DNA of 64,000 nucleotides from JBBECJ01 sp963763325 (lineage in GTDB: Bacteria; Chloroflexota; Chloroflexia; Thermomicrobiales; CFX8): assembly GCA_963763325.1 (NCBI GenBank), contig CAVXOL010000002.1, positions 124,001 through 188,000 of the forward strand, in the 5' to 3' direction. The position numbers were made by a program, and so were the translations under genes. The notes below the pieces were generated by a model, which had not been told where the DNA came from, made no database searches, and was given only the letters and a program-made list of their open reading frames with translations. Shown piece by piece: positions 17,983 through 26,730 of the stretch. Within the stretch, counting starts at the first letter, position 1; the number at the start of each line of letters is the position of its first letter.

Positions 17983-19715
17983 CGTACACCCCGCGCACAT
18001 ACGACCAACTCGTCCGCGACCTGCTGACGACGCTGACCGGCGGGACGGTCAGAGAGTCGCTGGTCGCGCCACCGGAAGGGATCCTGCTCATTCCGGAGAA
18101 GCTGAAGGACCGGCCAGTTCGACGTGTCTCCTTCCTTGAGGGGTTAACCGCCGTCGGGGTTGGTCCGGGAGCACGGGAGATTCCATATCGGTTTACCGCA
18201 GCCGACTTTGAGCTGGTCTCGACGAATGGTGATCCCAACGCTCTCGACGCCATCCGCTTCCGCGAATCCGGCCGGCGCCCTGTGCCAGGCAGCCAACTGA
18301 CCGTCAACTACTATCCGGTTCAAACCCAACCGGTCCCCTTGACCGATCTCAACGTCGGGTCTGTCGTCCGCACACTACTGGAAACCGTCGCCCGCGAGCT
18401 GGCCGTCGGCTACCAGCATCTGGAACTGATCTACAAGTCCGCGTTCGTCGAGACGGCCGAAGGTAGCTCGCTTGACAAGGTCGTCGCTCTGGTCGGGGTG
18501 GCTCGTTTGCCAGTCGGCCATCCGATTGTCAGCGTCCGTTTTTCGCGCCGCGCGGGGACACCGGGCAGGATCACCGTCCCGGCCGGAACGCCGATCGTCG
18601 ACACATCCGGCAATCGCTACCAGACGCTCGAACCGCTGACGCTCGAACCATATGAGACGACGCGCGAGGTACTGGCCGGCGGCGAAAGCGCGGCAACCCA
18701 GGAGGTCGAAGCCGGCCAGCTTACCCTGCTGGAGATCACGATTGCCGGAATCTCCGAGGTGACCAACCCACAGCCCGCCCGGAGGCTCAGCGCCCCTGAA
18801 ACCGATGCCGACCTGCGCCGCCGGGCACGCGCGGGATTGCAGGGAGTCGTGCGCGGCACGGTAGACGCGCTGCGCTTCGGCCTGCTCTCGCTCCCGGAAG
18901 TCAAGGATGTCGCCATCGTTGAAGCGCCGAACGGCGTCCACGGCGAAATTCGAATCGATGTTGCTTACAACGACAACAGTGACGCCGCCCATGAAGCTGT
19001 CCGTCGTCGCATCGACGAGCTGCGTCCGGCTGGTATCCGCGTCGTGGCCGGTGACGCCGCGCGGCTGCGAGTTGGGGCGCGCGTTCATCTCACGCTGGCA
19101 GGCATCGGACTTTCCGGCGCCGAACTTGCCGATGTCACCGGCGGAGTGGCCCAGCGCATCGCTGGCTATCTGAGTAGCACACCGCCTGGCGGAACCGTTC
19201 GACGTGCGCGTCTGTCCGCGCTTGCCCTCGAAGATACTCGGGTTGCCGACGCGCGCGTCGTGCTCCTTCCCGAGGGCATGGGTGAGACTGAAGAGCTCAC
19301 GCTCGCGACCGGCGTTGTCCTTGAGGTCATGCAACCGTTCAGCTTCCCAACACCGTCGACCGAGGTTGCAGCCGGAACGCAAGCCGCGGTCACCACACTG
19401 GTGAGTGCCATCCTCCCGGTCCATCTGGCGCCGGGCGTGACGCTGGCCGATGCATCGGCCGCGATCGGACTTGCACTCAACGGTTTCCTGAGCTCGCGCG
19501 CTCCTGACGCTCCACTCACGCTAGACCATCTGGCGGCGGCAATTCGCGATGACACGCGCTTCGGCCTGATCCGCTCGGAGTCGCTGATAACGGTCGAGAC
19601 AGCCGATGGCCGCTTCCTGCAACTCACCGATGGAATAGGGGACTATCGCCCATCACCAAACGAGTCGTTGCAGAAGGGCGAAATCACGATCGATGTTCGC
19701 GAGGGTGGGGTGTAG
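17979..19715 (+). CDS. Baseplate wedge protein, gpJ/gp6-like
   Basis: A 578-residue gpJ-like wedge protein. The hallmark central region is present (VVALVGVARLPVGHPIVSVRF, GRITVPAGTPIVDTSGNRYQT, then RLSAPETDADLRRRARAGLQ and GTVDALRFGLLSLPEVKDVAI) and is followed by the C-terminal ferredoxin-like repeats. It forms the ring of baseplate wedges that triggers contraction. ATG start overlaps the gp25-like stop by 4 bp, implying coupling of the two wedge subunits. Length is larger than P2 gpJ (~300) but typical for injection-system versions. Confidence 0.88.
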   Translation: MTYTPRTYDQLVRDLLTTLTGGTVRESLVAPPEGILLIPEKLKDRPVRRVSFLEGLTAVGVGPGAREIPYRFTAADFELVSTNGDPNALDAIRFRESGRRPVPGSQLTVNYYPVQTQPVPLTDLNVGSVVRTLLETVARELAVGYQHLELIYKSAFVETAEGSSLDKVVALVGVARLPVGHPIVSVRFSRRAGTPGRITVPAGTPIVDTSGNRYQTLEPLTLEPYETTREVLAGGESAATQEVEAGQLTLLEITIAGISEVTNPQPARRLSAPETDADLRRRARAGLQGVVRGTVDALRFGLLSLPEVKDVAIVEAPNGVHGEIRIDVAYNDNSDAAHEAVRRRIDELRPAGIRVVAGDAARLRVGARVHLTLAGIGLSGAELADVTGGVAQRIAGYLSSTPPGGTVRRARLSALALEDTRVADARVVLLPEGMGETEELTLATGVVLEVMQPFSFPTPSTEVAAGTQAAVTTLVSAILPVHLAPGVTLADASAAIGLALNGFLSSRAPDAPLTLDHLAAAIRDDTRFGLIRSESLITVETADGRFLQLTDGIGDYRPSPNESLQKGEITIDVREGGV

Positions 19716-19716
19716 C

Positions 19717-21006
19717 GTGGCGAGCGTTGACGCAATGCTGAAGCGACTGCCACAGCTTTACCGGGACGGCGAGCTGGTGCGCGATGTCCTGGAGATCCCT
19801 GGCGTGCAGATCGAGATACTGGGGGAGGAAGCGGTCGAGGTCCAGCGTGCCCATTGGTTCGATCAGACGTTCGACCTGGCGGAAGCCGCCAGGTTGGGGG
19901 CATTGCTCGATATTCCACCGGAGCCGTGGCAGGAGCTTGACGAGTATCGCGTCTGGCTGCATTCACTCGTGGAAGCGCGGCTCCGCTTTGGTTCGGTAAC
20001 CATACCCGCCATGCAGGAGTTCGTCGCTGATTACACGGCTGGATTCCAGCGGGCTGCGCGTGTTCCGCAACTGCTGGAGATGCCGTCAATCCCGCCTCCG
20101 CCATGGGACACACCGGCCCCGCCGTCGGCTCCAGACTTCATTGAAAATCCGCCGGCACGGCGCTATCAGCGAGCGCCATCCGCCGGTGGTATCGAGCCGC
20201 TCCACCAGTTCACGATTGTGAACAAGGGGCTGGACGAGACGCAGGTGGGGTTCCTGATGGTTGGCCTGCCGGCCGCGCCGGAGAGCGTGCCGGTGATCGC
20301 CAACCTGACGACCGGCCAGGCGCTCATCTATATGGGAAACGTCCCGACCGGCGCGCGACTCTGGATTCAACCGGCTGCCTCTGGGAACGTCGAAGCCGTG
20401 CTGGAGGGTGAAGATGTCACGACGCGGATGCGGTCGATTTCCGGGCTGACGCCCGGCACGCCGTGGCCGGAAACCAGCGTCGAGCGACCGGCACGTTCCA
20501 TCACGCTGCGTCGTGGCGAGAACGCGTTCTGGTTCCTGCCGGTCGCTCATTTCGACGCGCTGGGTCTCGATCGCTTCCTCCTCGCGCTGGCCGATCTCCT
20601 GCTCCAGCAGGGGCGCTTCGACGAGACGCAGTTCGACCGGGCACTGTTCTATCAGGACCCCGCCGTCATCCTGCGTGCCACCTGGATTGAGACGCCGCCG
20701 GCGATCTTCGAGATCAACCTGCCGGCCGGTGCACTGCTGAGCCGTCCGGGTGAGCTTGAGGATGCCCTTCAGGAACGCGAACAACTCGGATCATCGCTCA
20801 ACCAGGCCATCTACAAGCTGAAGGCCGCCGGTGTCGGGGCCAGTGTTACGCTGCAGCCGTTTCGCGACATCCAGGGCCAGATGGACCGGCTAACCCAGGT
20901 GCTGCCGCTCGTCTTCCGCGAAGTCGGGCCGACCGGTGCGGATCAGCTACCGGACGCGGGCGGCATTTTTGAGATTACCTCGTTCAACGATTCGACTTTC
21001 CGGTAG
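19717..21006 (+). CDS. Tail protein I/wedge-associated protein
   Basis: 429 residues. The N-terminal ~110 (AMLKRLPQLYRDGELVRDVL; DQTFDLAEAARLGALLDIP) resembles phage tail protein I/YmfQ-type wedge partners that follow gpJ. The rest is beta-rich (HQFTIVNKGLDETQVGFLMV, TLRRGENAFWFLPV) with a helical C-terminus (RPGELEDALQEREQLGSSLN). GTG at 19717 lies two bases after the gpJ stop; no better ribosome-binding site is seen. Likely a baseplate component that connects fibres; the central beta region is unassigned. Confidence 0.55.
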   Translation: MASVDAMLKRLPQLYRDGELVRDVLEIPGVQIEILGEEAVEVQRAHWFDQTFDLAEAARLGALLDIPPEPWQELDEYRVWLHSLVEARLRFGSVTIPAMQEFVADYTAGFQRAARVPQLLEMPSIPPPPWDTPAPPSAPDFIENPPARRYQRAPSAGGIEPLHQFTIVNKGLDETQVGFLMVGLPAAPESVPVIANLTTGQALIYMGNVPTGARLWIQPAASGNVEAVLEGEDVTTRMRSISGLTPGTPWPETSVERPARSITLRRGENAFWFLPVAHFDALGLDRFLLALADLLLQQGRFDETQFDRALFYQDPAVILRATWIETPPAIFEINLPAGALLSRPGELEDALQEREQLGSSLNQAIYKLKAAGVGASVTLQPFRDIQGQMDRLTQVLPLVFREVGPTGADQLPDAGGIFEITSFNDSTFR

Positions 21007-21029
21007 GCGCCGGACAGAGCGGAGGCAGT

Positions 21030-21536
21030 ATGCGCGCGGAACTGCGAATCGAGCTGAAATCGGCAACAGGTGAGACGCTTGAGATCCGCCATGCGCACAA
21101 CGCCGTCATGCGCTCCGGCGCTGAGCTCATCGCCAGCCTGTTCACCGGCCAGGGTGCGCCGATCACCCATATGGGCGTCGGCACCAGTGCCTCCCCCGAG
21201 ACGGACGCTTTCGCGACCGAACAACTCACCAACGACGCGAGCGATGGAGGTACGCCGCTCGGCGGTGATACCGAGGCGCCCCTGCCCGTCGACTCATTCC
21301 TACCGCCGGAGATCGATGAAGTCCGGCGAGTCGTGCGGGTGCGTCTGCGCGGCACGCTGCCGCCCAGTGCCGCAATCGGAGTTGTTCGCGAGGCCGGTCT
21401 GATTTCGCGAACCGACGATCGCGCGGTGCTGTACAACCGCGTGACATTCGCGCCAATCTCGAAAGGCGACGACCACGAGTTGACGTTGTTCTGGGAGGTG
21501 ACCTTCCCCTACGGCGACTTGCAGTGGGTCATGTAG
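21030..21536 (+). CDS. Small tail-fibre-like baseplate protein
   Basis: 168 residues, preceded by GGAGG 4 bp from the ATG. The pattern (IRHAHNAVMRSGAELIASLF, PITHMGVGTSASPETDAF, EIDEVRRVVRVRLRGTLPPS, ELTLFWEVTFPYG) resembles phage tail proteins that begin with an 'N.v...G...ia.l..g....p...' strand-helix and precede fibre genes. I do not recognise a named family. Its place between wedge and coiled-coil genes suggests a fibre-attachment role. Confidence 0.4.
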   Translation: MRAELRIELKSATGETLEIRHAHNAVMRSGAELIASLFTGQGAPITHMGVGTSASPETDAFATEQLTNDASDGGTPLGGDTEAPLPVDSFLPPEIDEVRRVVRVRLRGTLPPSAAIGVVREAGLISRTDDRAVLYNRVTFAPISKGDDHELTLFWEVTFPYGDLQWVM

Positions 21537-21634
21537 ATGACCTCTTCGATGTTATGTCCATACGCTGATGTCGCGGACGCGCTGAATCGTTTGGTGCGAT
21601 GCCGCAACCGGGTCCGTCACATGAGGAGACCGAC

Positions 21635-22588
21635 ATGAAAGCAGCGGCAAATATTCAACTTCAAGGATTCTCCGCCGCCAACCGGGACGCTGTCGTGACA
21701 CTGGTCCAGGAAGCGACGGGATCGGTCGTCGAACGCAAGCCGTTTCTGGACGGATCGCTCCTGGTGCGCGATCTGGACCCTGGCTTCTACGAACTGGTCG
21801 TTCGCCATCCAAATCTCATCCAGCCAATCGAACAGCGGCGCATTCGTATTTTCCCGCAGCCGGCCCCAACCTCAATCTTCGTCCCGGTACCGGCCGACCT
21901 CTTCCGTGACACGCCAATCCGCGACATACCGGATGCCGATCTGCGACCCGTTCAGCAGATCGCCGCGACGACGCGCAGTGTGCTCGGGCCGATCGGCAGC
22001 AAGGGCTCCGGCGAGGCAATTCGCGCTGCCGACTGGAACGCGCTCGTCGGCGCGGTGTCCGACCTCGCCAGCGCCGTGCTGGAGTTGACCAACCTCGTTT
22101 CGCCAAAGGGGCATGACCACCCGGAGATCGCCGAGAAGATTGGCGAGGTACAGGAGAATGTGCGACGGTTCGGCGAAGCCTTCGGGCGCAGCCTGCTCGA
22201 ACTCCGGCGGGAGATCGAGGCGGGCAATCTCCGGCGGACAGTCACGGACGTTCTCGATGTTGGTGGCGCATCCGACGAACTGCGCAACCGGGTATTCGAA
22301 CGCGTCCAGGACCTCGAGCTGACCTTCCAGAGCGACACTCCGACCTTCACCCAGAAGTTGACGACAACCGGAAACGTCATCCTCAACGTCGTGAACGAGC
22401 TGGCGGTCGCCCAGGGGGCCGGCGCTGACGAGTTCCTCGCCCGCACCGAGGTACAGAACCTTCAGGGGATCGCCATGCACTACAGCCAATCCGGAACACA
22501 GACCCGGCCCGAATCCGAGCTCATCACTTACCAGCGCACGACGACCGCGGCCGGTGGGAGAAAGCTCGGGTGGCTGATAGGAGGATAA
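21635..22588 (+). CDS. CIS fibre/adaptor protein with DWN motif
   Basis: 317 residues; ATG at 21635 chosen because GAGGAG lies 7 bp upstream, dropping 12 unlikely residues. The N-terminal ~90 residues form a beta-sandwich-like unit (LLVRDLDPGFYELVVRHPNL, like a carboxypeptidase-regulatory fold). Then comes IRAADWNALVGAVSDLASAV (about 128-147), a histidine-containing GHDHPEIAEKI segment, and a long coiled coil (about 165-235). The DWN segment recurs in the next protein (IRADNWNTVVGALIEVARAV), suggesting both attach to the same partner. Function unknown; a fibre or collar is plausible. Confidence 0.4.
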   Translation: MKAAANIQLQGFSAANRDAVVTLVQEATGSVVERKPFLDGSLLVRDLDPGFYELVVRHPNLIQPIEQRRIRIFPQPAPTSIFVPVPADLFRDTPIRDIPDADLRPVQQIAATTRSVLGPIGSKGSGEAIRAADWNALVGAVSDLASAVLELTNLVSPKGHDHPEIAEKIGEVQENVRRFGEAFGRSLLELRREIEAGNLRRTVTDVLDVGGASDELRNRVFERVQDLELTFQSDTPTFTQKLTTTGNVILNVVNELAVAQGAGADEFLARTEVQNLQGIAMHYSQSGTQTRPESELITYQRTTTAAGGRKLGWLIGG

Positions 22589-22592
22589 CGGT

Positions 22593-24203
22593 ATGCCGAC
22601 GGTTGCCGAGCTTGAGCGTCTGGAAGCGCTCGTCGGACTCCTCGCGCCACTCACACAGGTCCAGCGCGGTGAACTCATCCGCGCGGATAACTGGAACACG
22701 GTCGTCGGCGCGCTGATCGAGGTGGCGCGCGCGGTTCTGGCAGAGACGCGTGAAGACGCGCTCCCGGTTCACGAGCACGCGGAGCAGGTCAGTATTGGCT
22801 GGCTCGATCCACGGCTACGTACCCTGCTCGAACGCGGCCCGATCTCCGATCCCGCGATCGTCTCGCGTATCGAGGAGATCGACCGGGCGATGTGGCGCGT
22901 TTCTCACCGGGTCGATCACGTCGATGAGGATCTTACCGAGATACGCAACCGCGTCGCCGAGGTCTCGACGCGCGACCTGACGCGACAATCGGATGTGACC
23001 GCAGTGCGCCGTTCGGTCGAGGGATTGTCGAACGCCAAGGAGGATGTCCTGGCATTGCGCGAGACGCTGCGGTCACTTCAGACGGATGTTCGTGTTGCCG
23101 TCGAGGTTGGCTCGCGGCTGATCCTGAACGGCCAGCCGGTCGATATCGCCGTGATCGACCAGCGTATCCGGGATGTCGAGTCCCTCCGGGAGCGCCTGCG
23201 CACTCCAACCGGCGAACTGCTGGATGCGACCGTCGTCGAGCGGCGGCTGGCGGAACTGACAACGACGCTGGTAACCGAGGATGAACTGGACGAAGCACTG
23301 AATCAGCGTCCCGGCCGCGTACCGGAGGATGTTCTCGACCAGTTGAGAGAAACGCTACGCGGCGATCTCACGCTCGATTTCCAGGCGTCCTTCGAGACGC
23401 TGCGAACCGACGTCACGACCAGTGTCAACGACCGTCTGGCGGGCGTGGATGTCACAATCGCGCAACGGATCAGTGACGCGCTGCCCGGCCTGCAAGCGTC
23501 AGTTGCCGCGACGATCCGGCCCGAACTGGCGGCCGCCGTCGAACGCGGGTCCGAAGAGTTGCGCGCGGTCATCGATGCCCGTCTGGCCGAGCAGTCCGGG
23601 GCGCTGCGCGGCGAATTCGGGGCGCGGTTCGATGATCTCGAACCGACGATCTCAGGAATCCAGCGGACGACCGATGTCCTCGCCGAACGGATGAACGCGA
23701 ACGAGCAGCGGCTCGACCGGCACGATGTCATCCTCCAGCAGTTCCCCGACCGCCTCACAACACTCGCGATAGATGAGGCAGCATCCCGGGAGGCCTTGCG
23801 CGCCGCGCTCGTTGCGGATCTGGACCAGCGCCAGCAGGCCCAGACGACGCTCCTCGATGAACGGCTTGGCGCACTGGATGGCGCGTTCAGGCAACAGATC
23901 GAGACGGTGCTGGCCGGCGTCGAGATTCGCCTGGTCGATGTCGCGCGCCAAACCGCCACGGAAGCGATCGCTGACGAAGTCCGGGCCGCCACGAACCAGT
24001 TGCGCGGCGACATGCGGCAGCTTGTCCAGGACGAGCTGACCGGCTTCCAGGACCGGCTTCCGGAACTGGTTGACGCACGAACGAACATCGTCATTGAGCA
24101 GCTGAATGACCGGGTGCGCGAACTGACGCGCAGGGAGTTCGCCAGTATGGAAGACCAGTTCATCCGGATCATAGATCGTCAGATCGATGAGAGGATCAGA
24201 TAG
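22593..24203 (+). CDS. Long coiled-coil tail-fibre-like protein
   Basis: 536 residues, almost entirely helical heptad sequence from residue ~85 to the end (for example RDVESLRERLRTPTGELLDA, RNRVAEVSTRDLTRQSDVTA). The head contains the DWN motif (ELIRADNWNTVVGALIEVAR, about 27-46) and a GHDH-like HEHAEQ. AGGAGG ends 7 bp before the ATG. Such a protein could form a rigid fibre, a whisker, or a tape measure. Only 4 bp separate it from the preceding gene. Confidence 0.45.
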   Translation: MPTVAELERLEALVGLLAPLTQVQRGELIRADNWNTVVGALIEVARAVLAETREDALPVHEHAEQVSIGWLDPRLRTLLERGPISDPAIVSRIEEIDRAMWRVSHRVDHVDEDLTEIRNRVAEVSTRDLTRQSDVTAVRRSVEGLSNAKEDVLALRETLRSLQTDVRVAVEVGSRLILNGQPVDIAVIDQRIRDVESLRERLRTPTGELLDATVVERRLAELTTTLVTEDELDEALNQRPGRVPEDVLDQLRETLRGDLTLDFQASFETLRTDVTTSVNDRLAGVDVTIAQRISDALPGLQASVAATIRPELAAAVERGSEELRAVIDARLAEQSGALRGEFGARFDDLEPTISGIQRTTDVLAERMNANEQRLDRHDVILQQFPDRLTTLAIDEAASREALRAALVADLDQRQQAQTTLLDERLGALDGAFRQQIETVLAGVEIRLVDVARQTATEAIADEVRAATNQLRGDMRQLVQDELTGFQDRLPELVDARTNIVIEQLNDRVRELTRREFASMEDQFIRIIDRQIDERIR

Positions 24204-24205
24204 CG

Positions 24206-25111
24206 GTGCTCACCGAGTTCGAGCAACGGCTGGCGGATGTCCTTGGAGCGCGGCTACAACCGCCATTCCAGGGACGCGTGTCGGTGCCGCCTCGGCCGGA
24301 CGACGGCGATGCGCTGGCGATCCTGGTTGGCGTCCGTCAGGCAACCCGTGTCGAGCCGGACCTCGGCAGCCACCGCCCGGAGGTCGTGCCGGACGTGACC
24401 GCCGCGCGACGCATCGTCCGCCTGTCGTGTGTCGTGGGTGTCGAGATTCTGCCGGGCGCGGACGACGGCCGTGACGAGCAACTTGAGGCGCTGGACGCGC
24501 TGCTCTATGAACTGGACGCCCCCGACCTCCGCAATGGCCGCGCCCTTGCCGGGGATGGCGATCCCGGATTCGTGATCCATGAGCTGTCGACCATCGCTGT
24601 CACTGCGCCACTCGACCCGACAGCAACGGGTGCTGAGCCGGTCGGGTTGTCGGTTCGGGCCGATGGCTGGTTCTGGCCGGTTGGCGTCGTTGGGGAAGCT
24701 GGTATCCAGATTGGAGAGATTCGCCTGCGTGGCGCGCTACTCCCCATCCACCTCATCCCAGCCAATCCGGTGCTGGTCGCGGCTGGTCCAGCCGTCGATC
24801 TGACGATCCAGATTCGTGATTTCGGCCTGATGAGCCTCGACGGAACGGGAGCAGTAGCCAGCTTCCCGTTCGGGAACGTCGCGCTACGGCTGTCCGGACC
24901 CGGTGGACGACCCGGCGCGGGATCGTTGACAGGCGGGACCGAAGGCAACGCAGGAGTACGGCTCGTGCCACTGACAGACGGTTCAGCAACCGTCACCTAT
25001 ACGCCGCCGGCCACGGCAGCAACAGATGTGCTGATCGTCGCTCTGGACGATGGCGAAGGCGGGGCCAGTGTCGAGGCCGGTCGATTGACGCTCACTGTTC
25101 GCGAGGAATGA
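24206..25111 (+). CDS. CIS-associated protein with C-terminal Ig-like region
   Basis: 301 residues starting at a GTG two bases after the previous stop. The first ~110 residues (EFEQRLADVLGARLQPPFQG, RIVRLSCVVGVEILPGADD) look like a Pvc16/DUF4255-type or wedge-partner module by position but I cannot assign it. Residues ~190-301 form an Ig-like beta domain (GNVALRLSGPGGRPGAGSLT, SATVTYTPPATAATDVLIVA). It overlaps the next gene by 4 bp. Confidence 0.4.
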   Translation: MLTEFEQRLADVLGARLQPPFQGRVSVPPRPDDGDALAILVGVRQATRVEPDLGSHRPEVVPDVTAARRIVRLSCVVGVEILPGADDGRDEQLEALDALLYELDAPDLRNGRALAGDGDPGFVIHELSTIAVTAPLDPTATGAEPVGLSVRADGWFWPVGVVGEAGIQIGEIRLRGALLPIHLIPANPVLVAAGPAVDLTIQIRDFGLMSLDGTGAVASFPFGNVALRLSGPGGRPGAGSLTGGTEGNAGVRLVPLTDGSATVTYTPPATAATDVLIVALDDGEGGASVEAGRLTLTVREE

Positions 25112-26730
25112 TGTCCGCCTCCACATTCGCCGGCAACTCATTGGTCATGGACGCCAGCGCATCCCAGGTGGCGCTACGGTCCGACGTTGCCACGACATAC
25201 AGACATCAGTTCCAGGTCGTGGATATCGCGCCGCCGGGACATGCCATCCGGGTGACCTGGCAGCCAGTTCCCGGTGCGACCGGCGTCGAGGTTACCACCG
25301 CCGAGTTGCGTATCAGCCCAGAGGTGGTGACGCAGTCGCTCGGTGATCTGCTGGTGCGTTCCACCGATTCCAATACACAGCACGAAGTCACAATCCCGGC
25401 CGGAAAGCTGATTCGGGCGCTGTTGCTGAAGGGGCTGAAGACGCCGATTCAGATTGGGGACACCCAGGAAGACGTCCCGCTGCGCTCATCGGCAGATCTC
25501 CGATCGGTCAACCGTCGCTTGATCGTCACGATACCCGACCCAGCGACGACCTGGACTCCGCCACTCTATTCGGTTCCCGCCGTCAGCGGGCGAGGCATGC
25601 TGCCGCCCGCGCTCGTCGGCGCCTCGTTCGAAGCGCCAGCAGGAGACGGGCTGTTGACGCTGCCAGACCTGAGGGCCTCCAAAATCAGGCTGACGATTGT
25701 TGAGGGTGAGTTCCCGGAGAACTTCCAGCCCCGCAGCGCGACGATATCGTCGGTTACCGGTACGGCTGCACTTCCAGCCCGCGATCTCGTTCTCATCAGC
25801 GCGACTGGTGAAGCAGCCTGGGCGTTTCCCGGCGAATTCCCGGCTCAGGCTCCGCCCGCGTTCGTCGATCTGCGCTTCGCGCTGGAGGCGGCCCTGAACG
25901 CGGCGTTAGCGGCTGGTCAGCCGCTCGACGTCACATGGTTTCTTCGGGGAGAGGCGCCCGGAAATGCTGGTATCGCGTTCGACGGCGCTCGTGGATTCGT
26001 GGTGCGTGAGTTCCCTGGCGTGCTGCGAACCAGCGTCGACGGAGTCGAACGCCGCCTGGACATCCAGGGCTCGCTCGCTGACGAGCAGCCAGCTTCGGCG
26101 CGGGCCGATCTGACCGTCCGTTACGATGGCATTCGCATCCTCGAATCGGTCTCGGACGTGGTCCCAGCTTCGAACGGCGGCGTCAACGGGATCGTCGTGC
26201 GCGATCAGACAGTCACACACACGCTTGCTCCTCAGGCACTCTCAAACATGGCCGTCGCGCGAATCGGGCTCATCGGCCGGGCGCCGGTCGAGACGGAGTT
26301 GTCGGTTCAGCTGGTTGATCTGTCGACCGGAGGTGCGGGTGTGCCGCTGGGTCCGCCGGGGGTGCTCCGCGTGCAGGCCGATGCGGCAATTGGAACGGTC
26401 TGGGTCGAGATTCCTGAGCTGTCTCTTCCGGCAGTTCCCCTCGGAATTGCGGTGCGCGCGAATCTGGGTCGGTTCTTCTGGGCAGCGAACCCCGCGCCAC
26501 TGGTCCGGATCGCCATCTACGATCCTGATCCCGGTGGTCGCCCATTGAGGTTGGCCGATACGACGGTATTGCACGTCACCCGGCACGAACTCCAGGCAGC
26601 GTCGAACACGCTCCACCTGCCGGCATTCGAGCTTCCGGCTGCTGCATTCCGCTCAAGCGCTCCGAGTTGGGAGAGCGATCTATTCCTGACCGTTGACCTC
26701 TCCGATCTCGTGCTGAGGTACCAGCGATGA
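25108..26730 (+). CDS. Beta-rich CIS-associated protein of unknown function
   Basis: 540 residues, almost wholly beta-strand in character (RLIVTIPDPATTWTPPLYSV, IRLTIVEGEFPENFQP, LSVQLVDLSTGGAGVPLGP, VRIAIYDPDPGGRPLRLAD). No signal peptide, no membrane segment, no enzymatic motif found. It is coupled by 4-bp overlaps to both neighbours, so it is made in step with the machine and is probably structural. No family recognised. Confidence 0.4.
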   Translation: MMSASTFAGNSLVMDASASQVALRSDVATTYRHQFQVVDIAPPGHAIRVTWQPVPGATGVEVTTAELRISPEVVTQSLGDLLVRSTDSNTQHEVTIPAGKLIRALLLKGLKTPIQIGDTQEDVPLRSSADLRSVNRRLIVTIPDPATTWTPPLYSVPAVSGRGMLPPALVGASFEAPAGDGLLTLPDLRASKIRLTIVEGEFPENFQPRSATISSVTGTAALPARDLVLISATGEAAWAFPGEFPAQAPPAFVDLRFALEAALNAALAAGQPLDVTWFLRGEAPGNAGIAFDGARGFVVREFPGVLRTSVDGVERRLDIQGSLADEQPASARADLTVRYDGIRILESVSDVVPASNGGVNGIVVRDQTVTHTLAPQALSNMAVARIGLIGRAPVETELSVQLVDLSTGGAGVPLGPPGVLRVQADAAIGTVWVEIPELSLPAVPLGIAVRANLGRFFWAANPAPLVRIAIYDPDPGGRPLRLADTTVLHVTRHELQAASNTLHLPAFELPAAAFRSSAPSWESDLFLTVDLSDLVLRYQR

